DNA of 64,000 nt, taken from the NCBI GenBank assembly GCA_040080965.1, contig JBEBHH010000011.1, positions 1 through 64,000 on the forward strand, written 5' to 3'. The first letter of the stretch is position 1. Every line of letters begins with the position of its first letter. Made by a program: the position numbers and the translations under genes. Below are positions 51,222 to 60,463 of the stretch, in pieces. This stretch comes from SHZI01 sp040080965 (GTDB lineage Bacteria > Pseudomonadota > Gammaproteobacteria > Steroidobacterales > GCA-2729495). The notes under the pieces are model-generated. The model did no database searches and was not told where the DNA came from. It worked only from the letters and a program-made list of their open reading frames with translations.

Positions 51222-53846
51222 ATGACCGGTCAGCAGTTCGCCCTGCACGTCCAGCCCCGGCTGCCTGAGCGCATCGCCCGGCTCAACGACCTGGCCACCA
51301 ATCTCTGGTTCAGCTGGCACCGGCCGACCCGGAATCTCTTTGAAATCCTCGATCGGGAGCTCTGGTGGAGGACCGGCCGCAATCCGCTGGTGTTCCTCCG
51401 CTGCGTGGACCAGTCGGTCCTGGAGGTGGCTGCCAGCAACGACACCTTCCTGGCGGCCTACCGGCGGGCCCTCGCCGAGTTTGATGCCTACCTGGAACAG
51501 CGCCCCGCCGGCTACAAGCCCGCGGGCCTGGCGCCGGACGACCTGATCGCCTACTTCTGTGCCGAGTTCGGCTACCACGAGAGTTTCCCGATCTACTCGG
51601 GCGGCCTCGGCATCCTCGCCGGTGACCACTGCAAGACGGCCAGCGACCTGGGCCTCCCGTTCGTCGCCGTGGGCCTGCTGTACCGGCAGGGCTACTTCAA
51701 CCAGCGCATCGACGAGCACGGCCAGCAGATTGCCGAGTACAGCTACATCCAGGCCGAGGACGCGCCCGTTCACCCGGCAAGGGATGCCGCCGGCAACGAC
51801 GTCGTCGTGACCTGCGACCTCGCGGGCCGTCAGGTCGCCGTCAAGGCCTGGCGCGCCGACGTGGGCCGGATTCCGGTGCTGCTGCTGGACACGGACCTGC
51901 CCCAGAACGACCCGGCCGACCGCCAGATCACCCGGCAGCTGTACGGCGGCGACAGCCAGACGCGCCTCCAGCAGGAAATCATCCTCGGCATCGCCGGCGT
52001 GCGCGCCCTGCGTGCGGCTGGTATCAGCCCCCGGGTCTGGCACATCAACGAAGGCCATGCCGCCTTCCAGATCGTCGAGCGCATCCGGGAACTGGTGGCG
52101 GGCGGCATCGAGTTCAACGCCGCGATCGAGGCGGTGGCCGCGTGCACCGTCTTCACGACCCACACACCCGTCTCGGCGGGGCACGACGTGTTCGACAAGG
52201 GCGTGCTGCTCAACTACTTCCAGAAGCTGGTCGGCGAGCTGGGCGTGGGTGAGCAGGGATTCCTGCAGCTCGGGTCCGACGGCGCCGCCGACTCGGGCTT
52301 CAACATGACCCGGCTGGCCCTCACCGGGTCCCGCCACGTGAATGGCGTCAGCCGCATCCATCGGCATGTCACGGCCGAGATCTGCGCCGCCAACTGGCCG
52401 GAGATTCCGTCCACCGAGAATCCCATCGGCTTCGTCACCAACGGTGTCCACGTCCCGACCTTCATGCAGACGGAGTGGGCGGACCTGCTGGAGCAGAACC
52501 TGGGTCCCTCCTGGCGTTACCAGCTCACGGACCGGGACCTGGCGAAGAAGATCGACGACATCCCGGACGGCCGGTTCTGGTACGTCGGCCAGCAGGTGAA
52601 GACTGCGATGCTGGTTGGCCTGCGCGACCGGCTCCGGCGCCAGCACGCGAGGAACCAGCTCTCCGAGGCCCATACCCACCGGCTCCTGAAGTACCTGGAT
52701 CCCGACCGGCCTGACGTCCTGACCATAGGCTTCGGCCGGCGCTTCGCCACGTACAAGCGCGCAACCCTGCTGCTTCACGACCTCGGCTGGCTCCGGGAGA
52801 TCGTCGACCGGGACAATCGCCCGGTCGTCTTCATTTTTGCCGGAAAGGCCCACCCGGCCGACCGTCCTGCCCAGCAGCTCATGCAGGAGCTGCACCGGGT
52901 GAGCAACCTGCCGGAGTTCTCCGGCAAGCTGCTGCTCGTCGAAGGCTACGACATGGGCCTCGGCCGCCTGCTGACGTCGGGCGTGGATGTCTGGCTGAAC
53001 ACCCCGGTGCACCCGATGGAAGCCAGCGGCACGTCGGGCATGAAGGCGGCGATCAACGGCAAGGTCAACGTCAGCGTTCTCGATGGCTGGTGGGCCGAGG
53101 CCTACGACGGGGAGAACGGCTGGGCGATTCCGCCGTCGACGCACGCCAGCGATGCCGTCGAGCGGGACCGGCACGACGCGCGCACGCTCTACGAGATCCT
53201 GCAGGACGAGGTCATCCCGCTCTACTACTCGCGCGACGAGCGCCTGGGCTACTCACCGGGCTGGGTCCGCAAGTGCAAGCGTTCCATGGCGACCATCCTG
53301 CCCCGGTTCAACATGAACCGGGTCGTTCACGACTACGCGTCGCTGTACTACGGGCCGGCAGCGCGCCGGGGCCGGCAACTGGCCGGGGACGGTTTCGCGG
53401 TGGCCCGTCACCTTGCCGAGTGGAAGAAGCAGGTGCGCGCGGCATGGCCCGGCGTGACGCTGCGTCTCGTGAACACCGTGGGCAACCGGATCGACTTCAA
53501 CCAGAGCGTGACCCTCGACGTGGACGTCACGCTCAATGGCCTGCCGCCAGGCGACGTCCGGCTGGAGTGCGTCGTGTCCCGGGAGCTGTGCTCGGAGCTC
53601 GCCGTGCCGGTCCGGCAGTATGCCGAGCGTGGCACCAACGAGTCTGGCCTGCGGCCGGTCGGCGACAGCCACGTCTTCGTCCAGGATTTTGCGTCGGCAG
53701 GTCCGGCCGGCGTGGACGGCGTGCACCGGTACCGGGTGGAGCTTCGCCCGCCCTGGTGCGGAGCCCTCCATTACCAGGTGCGGGCGGTGCCTTCGCATCC
53801 GCACCTGTCCCACCCCTACGAACTGGGCCTCATGCGCTGGGTGTGA
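51222..53846 (+). CDS. glgP: Alpha-glucan (glycogen) phosphorylase, DUF3417-containing type
   Basis: The protein has 874 aa from the ATG at 51222, one base after the tRNA CCA and without a ribosome binding site. The N-terminal DUF3417 segment (RIARLNDLATNLWFSWHRPT) places it in the TIGR02094-type family, different from E. coli GlgP (815 aa). The PLP-binding lysine is in VHPMEASGTSGMKAAINGK, and ATYKRATLL and EGYDMGLGR are phosphate/glucan-site motifs. It releases glucose-1-phosphate from glycogen. It converges on glgB with a 17-nt overlap. Confidence 0.95.
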   Translation: MTGQQFALHVQPRLPERIARLNDLATNLWFSWHRPTRNLFEILDRELWWRTGRNPLVFLRCVDQSVLEVAASNDTFLAAYRRALAEFDAYLEQRPAGYKPAGLAPDDLIAYFCAEFGYHESFPIYSGGLGILAGDHCKTASDLGLPFVAVGLLYRQGYFNQRIDEHGQQIAEYSYIQAEDAPVHPARDAAGNDVVVTCDLAGRQVAVKAWRADVGRIPVLLLDTDLPQNDPADRQITRQLYGGDSQTRLQQEIILGIAGVRALRAAGISPRVWHINEGHAAFQIVERIRELVAGGIEFNAAIEAVAACTVFTTHTPVSAGHDVFDKGVLLNYFQKLVGELGVGEQGFLQLGSDGAADSGFNMTRLALTGSRHVNGVSRIHRHVTAEICAANWPEIPSTENPIGFVTNGVHVPTFMQTEWADLLEQNLGPSWRYQLTDRDLAKKIDDIPDGRFWYVGQQVKTAMLVGLRDRLRRQHARNQLSEAHTHRLLKYLDPDRPDVLTIGFGRRFATYKRATLLLHDLGWLREIVDRDNRPVVFIFAGKAHPADRPAQQLMQELHRVSNLPEFSGKLLLVEGYDMGLGRLLTSGVDVWLNTPVHPMEASGTSGMKAAINGKVNVSVLDGWWAEAYDGENGWAIPPSTHASDAVERDRHDARTLYEILQDEVIPLYYSRDERLGYSPGWVRKCKRSMATILPRFNMNRVVHDYASLYYGPAARRGRQLAGDGFAVARHLAEWKKQVRAAWPGVTLRLVNTVGNRIDFNQSVTLDVDVTLNGLPPGDVRLECVVSRELCSELAVPVRQYAERGTNESGLRPVGDSHVFVQDFASAGPAGVDGVHRYRVELRPPWCGALHYQVRAVPSHPHLSHPYELGLMRWV

Positions 53847-56028
53847 TGCCCGCGGACCGGGTCAGCACCAGCCCGGCCAGGGGCGGCAGCGTGACGACGA
53901 TGGACCAGGGCTGGTGCATGCAGGGCACCGGCTCCGCGTGCAGCACGCCTGCATTGCCCAGGTCGCTGCCTCCGTAGAAGCGGGAATCGGAATTCAGTGT
54001 CTCGCGCCATTCCCCGGGTAGAGGCACGCCGAGCCGGTAGCCGGGCCGCGGCACCGGCGTGAAATTCAGGGCCACCACCGCCAGGTCGTCCCCGGTGCGG
54101 CGAACGAAGCTCAAGGTCGAGTTGTCGGCGTCGTCCCAGCGCAGCCACTGGAAGCCGCGCCCGTCGAAGTCCTGCCGGTGCAGTGCCGGGATGCGGGCAT
54201 GCAGCCCGTTCAGGTCCCGCACCAGGCGCTGCACGCCACCGTGGCGGGGATCTGCCAGCAGGTGCCACGGCAGGCCTTCGCGATGATTCCATTCCCAGGG
54301 CTGGGCCAGTTCGCCGCCCATGAACAGCAGCTTGCGGCCCGGGTACGTCCACTGGAACAGGTAGGTGAGCCGCAGGTTGGCGAAACGCTGCCAGTCGTCG
54401 CCGGGCATCCGGGCAAGCAGCGATCCCTTGAGGTGCACCACCTCGTCGTGGGAGAGGGGCAGCACGAAGTTCTCGCTGAAGGCGTACAGCGGCCCGAAGG
54501 TGAGCAGGTCGTGGTGGTGCTTGCGGTGCACCGGATCGAGGGCCATGTACTTCAGCGTGTCGTGCATCCATCCCATGTTCCATTTCATGCTGAACCCGAG
54601 GCCGCCGGTCTCGACCGGCCGGCTGACACCCGGCCAGGCCGTGGACTCCTCGGCGATCGTGACCGTCCCGGGGAAATCCCGGTGGGTCATGGTGTTCAGC
54701 TCGCGAAGGAAGTTGACTGCTTCCAGGTTCTCGTTGCCGCCATGAACGTTGGGCGACCATTCGCCGGGCTTGCGCGAGTAGTCGAGGTAGAGCATCGATG
54801 CGACCGCGTCCACGCGCAGCCCGTCCACGTGGAACTCCTCCAGCCAGAAGCGTGCGCTGGACAGCAGGAAGCTCCGCACCTCCTGCCGGTCGAAATTGAA
54901 GACCAGCGTGCCCCAGTCCGGCTGGCTGCCCTTCCGGGGGTCCCCGTACTCGAACAGCGGAGTGCCATCGAAGTCCGCCAGTCCATGGCTGTCCCGCGGG
55001 AAATGGCCCGGCACCCAGTCGAGGATCACCCCCAGGCCAGCCCGGTGGCAGGCATCGATCAGGTAGCGGAGGTCGTCGGGACTACCGTACCGGCTGGTCG
55101 GCGCAAAGTAACCCACGGCCTGGTAGCCCCAGGACTCATCCAGCGGGTACTCGGTGAGGGGCAGGAACTCGACGTGGGTGAATCCCTGCTCGAGCACGTA
55201 GGGCACCAGCTGGTCGGCTGCCTGCCGGTAGGTCAGTGAGCTGCCGTCGGGATTGCGCCGCCACGAGCCGAAGTGGATTTCGTAGATGGACAGGGGCTCG
55301 TGCAGCCAGTCCTTCGCCTGCCGACTGGCCAGCCAGGCGGCGTCCTGCCAGTGGAACGCCGCCGACTCGCGAAAACGCGAGGCAGTGGCGGGCCGGATTT
55401 CGTGCTCCCGGGCGAAGGGGTCCGTCTTCAGGCGCAGGGCGCCAGAGTGCCGGTTGCGGATCTCGTACTTGTACAGCGCCTCGCGCACCCCGGGAATGAA
55501 GAGCTCCCAGACGCCGGAAGCGCCGCGCACCCGCATCGGGTGGCATCGTCCGTCCCAGCGATTGAAGTCGCCGACGACGCTCACGCGCTCCGCATTGGGG
55601 GCCCAGACGGCGAAGCGCACGCCGGATACGCCGCCGACGCGCCAGGGGTGGGCGCCGAGGAACCGGTGCGCGGCGTTGTGGTGCCCCCCGTTGAACGCCG
55701 CTACTTCCGCCTCGTCCAGCTGGGGTCCGAAGCAGTAGGGGTCATGTACCTCGCTCACCTGGCCGCTGCCCGCGGTGGCCCGCAGTCGATACGGCACGGG
55801 CACGGCGGCGGCAGGGCCCCGCCACTCGAACAGGTCCGTCTCACCAACGCGCAGCATGGGCGCCTTGGCCTCTACGATTTCAATGCTCGCCGTGTCGGGG
55901 CGCAACGCCCGGACGATGACGGAGCCGTCTGGCTGGGGGTGCCGCCCGAGCCACCCGAACGGGTCGTGGTGCCTGGCTTCCAGCAGGGAACGCAGGTCCG
56001 GCGTCAACAACGGTGGCATGGCTCCCAT
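53830..56028 (-). CDS. glgB: 1,4-alpha-glucan branching enzyme
   Basis: The protein has 732 aa from the ATG at 56028, or 729 from the ATG at 56019. An N-terminal CBM48 pair (about 1-220) precedes the GH13 barrel. The nucleophile Asp lies in FHVDGLRVDAVASMLYLDYS, the acid Glu in VTIAEESTAWPGVSRP, and His/Asp of the last subsite in LPLSHDEVVHLKGSLL. It makes alpha-1,6 branches in glycogen. It is divergent from glgC, with a palindrome over its start, and overlaps the glgP 3' end. Confidence 0.97.
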   Translation of the reverse strand: MGAMPPLLTPDLRSLLEARHHDPFGWLGRHPQPDGSVIVRALRPDTASIEIVEAKAPMLRVGETDLFEWRGPAAAVPVPYRLRATAGSGQVSEVHDPYCFGPQLDEAEVAAFNGGHHNAAHRFLGAHPWRVGGVSGVRFAVWAPNAERVSVVGDFNRWDGRCHPMRVRGASGVWELFIPGVREALYKYEIRNRHSGALRLKTDPFAREHEIRPATASRFRESAAFHWQDAAWLASRQAKDWLHEPLSIYEIHFGSWRRNPDGSSLTYRQAADQLVPYVLEQGFTHVEFLPLTEYPLDESWGYQAVGYFAPTSRYGSPDDLRYLIDACHRAGLGVILDWVPGHFPRDSHGLADFDGTPLFEYGDPRKGSQPDWGTLVFNFDRQEVRSFLLSSARFWLEEFHVDGLRVDAVASMLYLDYSRKPGEWSPNVHGGNENLEAVNFLRELNTMTHRDFPGTVTIAEESTAWPGVSRPVETGGLGFSMKWNMGWMHDTLKYMALDPVHRKHHHDLLTFGPLYAFSENFVLPLSHDEVVHLKGSLLARMPGDDWQRFANLRLTYLFQWTYPGRKLLFMGGELAQPWEWNHREGLPWHLLADPRHGGVQRLVRDLNGLHARIPALHRQDFDGRGFQWLRWDDADNSTLSFVRRTGDDLAVVALNFTPVPRPGYRLGVPLPGEWRETLNSDSRFYGGSDLGNAGVLHAEPVPCMHQPWSIVVTLPPLAGLVLTRSAGITPSA

Positions 56029-56039
56029 AGGACCTATGG
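56025..56039. promoter_or_regulatory. 15-bp perfect palindrome at the glgB start, between glgB and glgC
   Basis: CCATAGG and CCTATGG are perfect inverted copies around one central A. The element contains the glgB ATG at 56026-56028 and lies within the 56-nt divergent gap before glgC, so it is well placed to be an operator controlling both genes. It may be chance; 14 paired bases make that unlikely but not excluded. Confidence 0.5.
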
Positions 56040-56084
56040 TGTTACATTCGCCGACAGTGTGACAGATCAGGCGCGGACACTGCG

Positions 56085-57416
56085 GTGAGCATCTACTATC
56101 CGGGCAGCAGCGCCAGGCCAGGCCGCTCCGGCCGGTTCGTCAGCCAGCTCACGAAGAGCACGATGGCCCTGATCATGGCTGGCGGCCGCGGCGAGCGCCT
56201 GCGCCAGCTCACGGCCCACCGCGCCAAGCCGGCCACGCCCTTCGGGGGCAAGTACCGGATCATCGACTTCAGCCTGTCCAACTGCGTGAACTCCGGGATC
56301 CGGCAGATCCTGGTCCTGACCCAGTACAAGTCCCACGCACTGATCCAGCACGTCCAGCGTGGCTGGGGCTACCTGCGCGGCGAACTCGGCGAATTCGTGC
56401 AGCTCGTTCCTGCCCAGCAGAAGCTCGGGGAGCTGTGGTACCGGGGCACGGCGGACTCGGTTTACCAGAACCTGGACATCATCGAAGCCCACGCCCCCGA
56501 ACTCGTCCTGGTGCTGGCGGGTGATCACGTCTACAAGATGGACTACGGGCCGATGATCGCGTTCCACGTGGAGCGCTCGGCGGACATCACCATCGGCATG
56601 GTGCAGGTGCCCATCGCCACGGCCCACGAGTTCGGCATTGCCACCGTCGACGCCGAGCAGCGCATCGTCGGCTTCAACGAGAAGCCCCGGGAGCCGCAGC
56701 CCATGCCCGGGCGGCACGACGTGGCGCTGGCCTCGATGGGTATTTACGTCTTCGGCCGGGAATACCTGCGCCAGGTCCTGAGCGCCGACGCGGCCGATCC
56801 GGCCTCCGCCCATGACTTCGGCAAGAACATCATCCCGGGCGCCATCAAGGCCAGCCGGGTATTCGCCTACCCGTTCCAGAGCGTGGAGACCCAGGCCCAG
56901 GCCTACTGGCGCGACGTGGGCACCGTCGACGCGTTCTACTCGGCCAACATGGAGCTGATCTTCGTCAGTCCGGAGCTGAACCTCTACGACTCGGAGTGGC
57001 CCATCTGGACCTACCAGGAGCAGATGCCCTGCGCCAAGTTCGTCCTCGACGAGGAAGGCCGGCGGGGCATGGCCATCAACTCGATGGTAGCCGGTGGCTG
57101 CATCATCTCCGGCGCCCACGTCCGCGAGTCGCTGCTATTCTTTAATGTCACCGTCGACGAGCGGTCCGATATCTTCCGCTCCGTCCTGTTACCCCACGTC
57201 GTGGTGGGGAAGGGCTGCCGGATCTCGCGCGCCATCATCGACGAGGGCTGCACCGTTCCCGACGGCATGGTGATTGGCGAGGACCTCGCCCGCGACCGGG
57301 AGCGGTTCCATGTCACCGAGCAGGGCATCGTCCTCGTCACCGAGGACATGCTGCGGGCCGACGCGTCCCGTCCGGCAGCGAAGCCCGTGCTGGCGGCAAC
57401 CGACGTCGTGCGCTGA
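56085..57416 (+). CDS. glgC: Glucose-1-phosphate adenylyltransferase
   Basis: The protein has 443 aa from a GTG at 56085. It has the nucleotide-binding signature LIMAGGRGERLRQLTAHRAK, PFGGKYRIIDFSLSNC, WYRGTADSVYQNLD, VLAGDHVYKMDYGPMI and the C-terminal left-handed helix. It makes ADP-glucose for GlgA and is usually the allosterically controlled step. Its start choice is supported by the usual 25-residue N-terminal extension; an ATG at 56163 is the alternative. malQ follows 16 nt later. Confidence 0.97.
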   Translation: MSIYYPGSSARPGRSGRFVSQLTKSTMALIMAGGRGERLRQLTAHRAKPATPFGGKYRIIDFSLSNCVNSGIRQILVLTQYKSHALIQHVQRGWGYLRGELGEFVQLVPAQQKLGELWYRGTADSVYQNLDIIEAHAPELVLVLAGDHVYKMDYGPMIAFHVERSADITIGMVQVPIATAHEFGIATVDAEQRIVGFNEKPREPQPMPGRHDVALASMGIYVFGREYLRQVLSADAADPASAHDFGKNIIPGAIKASRVFAYPFQSVETQAQAYWRDVGTVDAFYSANMELIFVSPELNLYDSEWPIWTYQEQMPCAKFVLDEEGRRGMAINSMVAGGCIISGAHVRESLLFFNVTVDERSDIFRSVLLPHVVVGKGCRISRAIIDEGCTVPDGMVIGEDLARDRERFHVTEQGIVLVTEDMLRADASRPAAKPVLAATDVVR

Positions 57417-57432
57417 ACATCCTGGCGGCCGG

Positions 57433-58941
57433 GTGACAGCTTCCTTGCTCAACGGCCAGCGGCGGGCCGGCGTCCTGCTGCATCCGACGTCGCTGCCCGG
57501 GCCCTGGGAATCCGGCGTCCTCGGGATCGACGCGCGCCGCTTCGTGGACTGGCTCGGCGAGGGCGGATTCCGCCTCTGGCAGATGCTGCCGCTGGGTCCC
57601 GTCGGCGATTCCCTGTCTCCCTACCAGATGAGTTCGGCGTTCGCCGGGAATCCGCGGCTTGTCGATCCGGAGTCCTGGCCCGTCGCAGGCTGGCTGCCAG
57701 CAGGCCGCCGTCTCGACGGCCGGACCTGGCCAGCGCGGCGGGCGCTGCTGCACGAGGCCTGGCTTGCCTTCCGCGCTGGCGATGACCCGCGCGACAAGGC
57801 GGACTACAGCCAGTACTGGCGGGAGCAGCGCAGCTGGCTGCTGCCCTATGCCCTGTTCCGCGCCGCGCGCGGCCGTTACGGTGAAGCGGGCTGGTGGACG
57901 TGGCCCGATGCCGTGCGCCGGCGTGAGCCGCAGGCGATGGCGGAGCTGCTGCGCGAGGCAACGGCCGAGATCCGTGAAATCGTCTTCGAGCAGTGGGCGT
58001 TCGACCGCCAGTGGCTTGCCCTGCGCGACCGGGCTCGCGACCACGGCATCGAACTTCTCGGCGACCTGCCGATCTATGTCGACCTGGACAGTGCCGATGT
58101 CTGGTGGCACCGCCGGCTGTTCCGCGTGGATGAGCAGGGCAGGCCGGAGGCCGTCGCCGGGGTGCCGCCGGACTACTTCAGCGCCGAAGGCCAGATGTGG
58201 GGTAATCCCCTGTACGACTGGGAGGCCATGCGTGCCGACGGCTATCGCTGGTGGACGGACCGCGTGCGCGCCCAGCTTCGGTGGTTCGATGCGTTGCGGA
58301 TCGATCACTTTCGCGGGCTCGAGGCCTACTGGCAGGTTCCCGTGGGCGCGGCCAGCGCCCGGGACGGGTCCTGGCAGCCGGCGCCGGGCGCCGGATTGCT
58401 GGCCGCCCTCGGTGCGGCCGTCGGGGGACAGCCATTCCTTGCGGAAGACCTTGGCACGATCACGCCGGCGGTCCACGCACTCCGCCGGCAGTTTGGCCTG
58501 CCGGGCATGCTGATCGCCCAGTTTGCCTTCGACGGCTCCACCGACAATCCCTACCTTCCGGGGAATCATGTGGTGGATGCCGTGCTGTATTCAGGCACCC
58601 ACGACAACGACACGGTCCTCGGCTGGTACCGCAGCCTGGACGCCGGCGCCCGCAACTACGTCCAACGGGTGCTGGAATGCGGCTCCGGTGACCTGCCCGG
58701 CGCACTCCTGCGCTCGGTCTGGCAGTCGCGGGCCGAGGTCGCGGTCTTTCCCCTGCAGGACCTGCTGGGGCTAGGCTCCGAAGCCCGGATGAACACGCCC
58801 GCGACCGTCACGGGCAACTGGACCTGGCGATTCAGCTGGGACCAGATGCCAGCGGGACTGGCCGCGGATTGCCGGCGCCGGGGCGCCGACGCGGGGCGCC
58901 CGGCGGATCAGGCCGTGGCCGTGCCCGTGAGGCGCGCGTAA
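57433..58941 (+). CDS. malQ: 4-alpha-glucanotransferase (amylomaltase)
   Basis: The protein has 502 aa from a GTG 16 nt after glgC. RRAGVLLHPTSLPGPWESGV and FRLWQMLPLGPVGDSLSPYQ open the GH77 barrel. The nucleophile Asp is in FDALRIDHFRGLEAYW and the acid Glu in FLAEDLGTITPAVHAL, and SGTHDNDTVLGWYR supplies the last subsite. It disproportionates maltodextrins left by glycogen degradation. It converges on glgA with a 34-nt overlap. Confidence 0.95.
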   Translation: MTASLLNGQRRAGVLLHPTSLPGPWESGVLGIDARRFVDWLGEGGFRLWQMLPLGPVGDSLSPYQMSSAFAGNPRLVDPESWPVAGWLPAGRRLDGRTWPARRALLHEAWLAFRAGDDPRDKADYSQYWREQRSWLLPYALFRAARGRYGEAGWWTWPDAVRRREPQAMAELLREATAEIREIVFEQWAFDRQWLALRDRARDHGIELLGDLPIYVDLDSADVWWHRRLFRVDEQGRPEAVAGVPPDYFSAEGQMWGNPLYDWEAMRADGYRWWTDRVRAQLRWFDALRIDHFRGLEAYWQVPVGAASARDGSWQPAPGAGLLAALGAAVGGQPFLAEDLGTITPAVHALRRQFGLPGMLIAQFAFDGSTDNPYLPGNHVVDAVLYSGTHDNDTVLGWYRSLDAGARNYVQRVLECGSGDLPGALLRSVWQSRAEVAVFPLQDLLGLGSEARMNTPATVTGNWTWRFSWDQMPAGLAADCRRRGADAGRPADQAVAVPVRRA

Positions 58942-60353
58942 AGCGCCTCATACAGCGGCGCCTGGTGCCGCCACGAAAAGTCCTCGGCCATCCCGTTCTG
59001 CTGGAGGGCAGCCCACAGGTCCGGTTGCCGGTACCAGCCCAGCACCTCGCTGATGGCCCAGCCGAGGCCGGCCGGGTCGGCGTGCTTGAACACGCTGCCG
59101 GTGCCCGCCCGGGTGCCGATGTCGAAATGGCGGACGGTATCGCGGAGGCCGCCGGTCTCCCGGACGATGGGCACCGCGCCGTAGCGCAGGGCGTACATCT
59201 GGGTCAGGCCGCAGGGTTCGTAGATCGATGGCACCAGGAAAGCGTCGGAACCCGCGAAGATGAGCCGGGCCAGCGCCTCGTCCTGGGCGTCGAAATAATG
59301 GAACTGGTCCGGATGCGCGGCCGACAGCCGCCGCAGCTCGGCCATGTAGCGCTCCTCACCCTGGCCAAGGATCACCGCCTGCACGTCGCCCTGGTGCAGC
59401 AGTGGGGTGAGCGCCTCCACGACGAGCTCGATGCCCTTCTGCTCGGCCAGCCGCGTCACCATGCCGAGCAGCGGCGCGCGTGACGAGCTACTTAGGCCGG
59501 CCTGCGTGACCAGCGTCCGGCGGCAGGCCGCCTTGCCGTCAAGGTGGTGTGCGTCGTAATGGGCGGTGAGCGCGGGGTCCGTGGCCGGGTCCCAGGCGGC
59601 GTAGTCGACGCCGTTCAGGATGCCAACCAGCCGGTTGCGGCGCTGGCGGAGCAGGGGGTCGAGGCCCTTGCCGTACTCGGCCGTCAGGATTTCGCCGGCG
59701 TGGGTCGGACTGACAGTGGTAAGCGCGTCGGCCGCGACGATGCCGTCGCGGAGGAAATTCAGGTCGGGAATTGCGGCGCCCGTCGCCACCGGCATGGCAG
59801 GGAGCCCGAGCTCGGTTGCCAGTGTGCCGGCAAAGACCCCCTGGTAGCCGATGTTGTGAATGGTCAGGACCGAGCTCGCCTCGCGCAGCATGCGCGAAGC
59901 ACGGTATCCGGTGCGCAGCAGCACCGGCACCAGCGCGGCGTGCCAGTCGTGGCAGTGAATGACATCGGGCGACCAGCCCAGCAGCTCGCACAGGCGCAGC
60001 GCCGCGTGGGAGAGCAGCGCGAAGCGCCGCGCCTCGAGTTCCCCGCCGCCGTAGATGCCGCCGGAGGCGAATAGGGGCGGGCAGTCGACCAGGTACACCT
60101 GGGGTTCCGGGCCCGTGCGCCGTGGCAGCTGCTGGAACGTGTAGCCGGGGTGGGCGCCGGCGACGGCCACCGGTGATACCTGGAGACCGTCCAGCGCCAG
60201 TGGCCCGGGTGGCACCCCCGCGTAGCGTGGCAGCACGACCCGCACGTCGTGCCCCGCGTCAACGAGTTCCCTGCCAAGGCCCGTGACCATGTCCGCCAGC
60301 CCGCCCGTCTTGGCAAACGGCGCGTACTCGGCGGAAACCATCAGGATGCGCAT
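58908..60353 (-). CDS. glgA: Glycogen synthase (ADP-glucose)
   Basis: The protein has 481 aa, the usual length (E. coli 477). The KxGGL motif for ADP-glucose is FAKTGGLADMVTGLGREL near residues 13-30. The second Rossmann fold has GMVTRLAEQKGIELVVEAL and FLVPSIYEPCGLTQMYALRY with the catalytic Glu region. It extends alpha-1,4 chains. It is read on the minus strand and overlaps the malQ 3' end. Confidence 0.97.
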   Translation of the reverse strand: MRILMVSAEYAPFAKTGGLADMVTGLGRELVDAGHDVRVVLPRYAGVPPGPLALDGLQVSPVAVAGAHPGYTFQQLPRRTGPEPQVYLVDCPPLFASGGIYGGGELEARRFALLSHAALRLCELLGWSPDVIHCHDWHAALVPVLLRTGYRASRMLREASSVLTIHNIGYQGVFAGTLATELGLPAMPVATGAAIPDLNFLRDGIVAADALTTVSPTHAGEILTAEYGKGLDPLLRQRRNRLVGILNGVDYAAWDPATDPALTAHYDAHHLDGKAACRRTLVTQAGLSSSSRAPLLGMVTRLAEQKGIELVVEALTPLLHQGDVQAVILGQGEERYMAELRRLSAAHPDQFHYFDAQDEALARLIFAGSDAFLVPSIYEPCGLTQMYALRYGAVPIVRETGGLRDTVRHFDIGTRAGTGSVFKHADPAGLGWAISEVLGWYRQPDLWAALQQNGMAEDFSWRHQAPLYEALYARLTGTATA

Positions 60354-60379
60354 GGCGTCAATGGCCCGGCCGGGTGGTG

Positions 60380-60408
60380 AAAAAAAAGACCCTGCCGGGG
60401 CAGGGTCT
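60380..60408 (-). terminator. Intrinsic terminator for the minus-strand outer-membrane protein gene
   Basis: AGACCCTGCC (60387-60396) pairs with GGCAGGGTCT (60399-60408). On the minus strand it is followed by a run of 8 T, so it ends transcription coming from the gene at 60464-61150 before it reaches glgA. Confidence 0.92.
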
Positions 60409-60463
60409 CTCGAGTCGGGCGGACGTGCTCACCGCCAGCGAACCGTGGCGCCAGCGGCGCTGG

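Noticed and set aside
51156..53174. A 672-codon open frame antisense to glgP and tRNA-Lys
   Set aside because: It would include the tRNA-Lys gene and is antisense to a full phosphorylase; no domain seen.
56211..56220. A 10-nt match (ACGGCCCACC) to the tRNA-Lys 3' end within glgC, as a possible island attachment repeat
   Set aside because: It is too short, lies inside a conserved coding motif (LTAHRAK) and no integrase is near; chance in GC-rich sequence.
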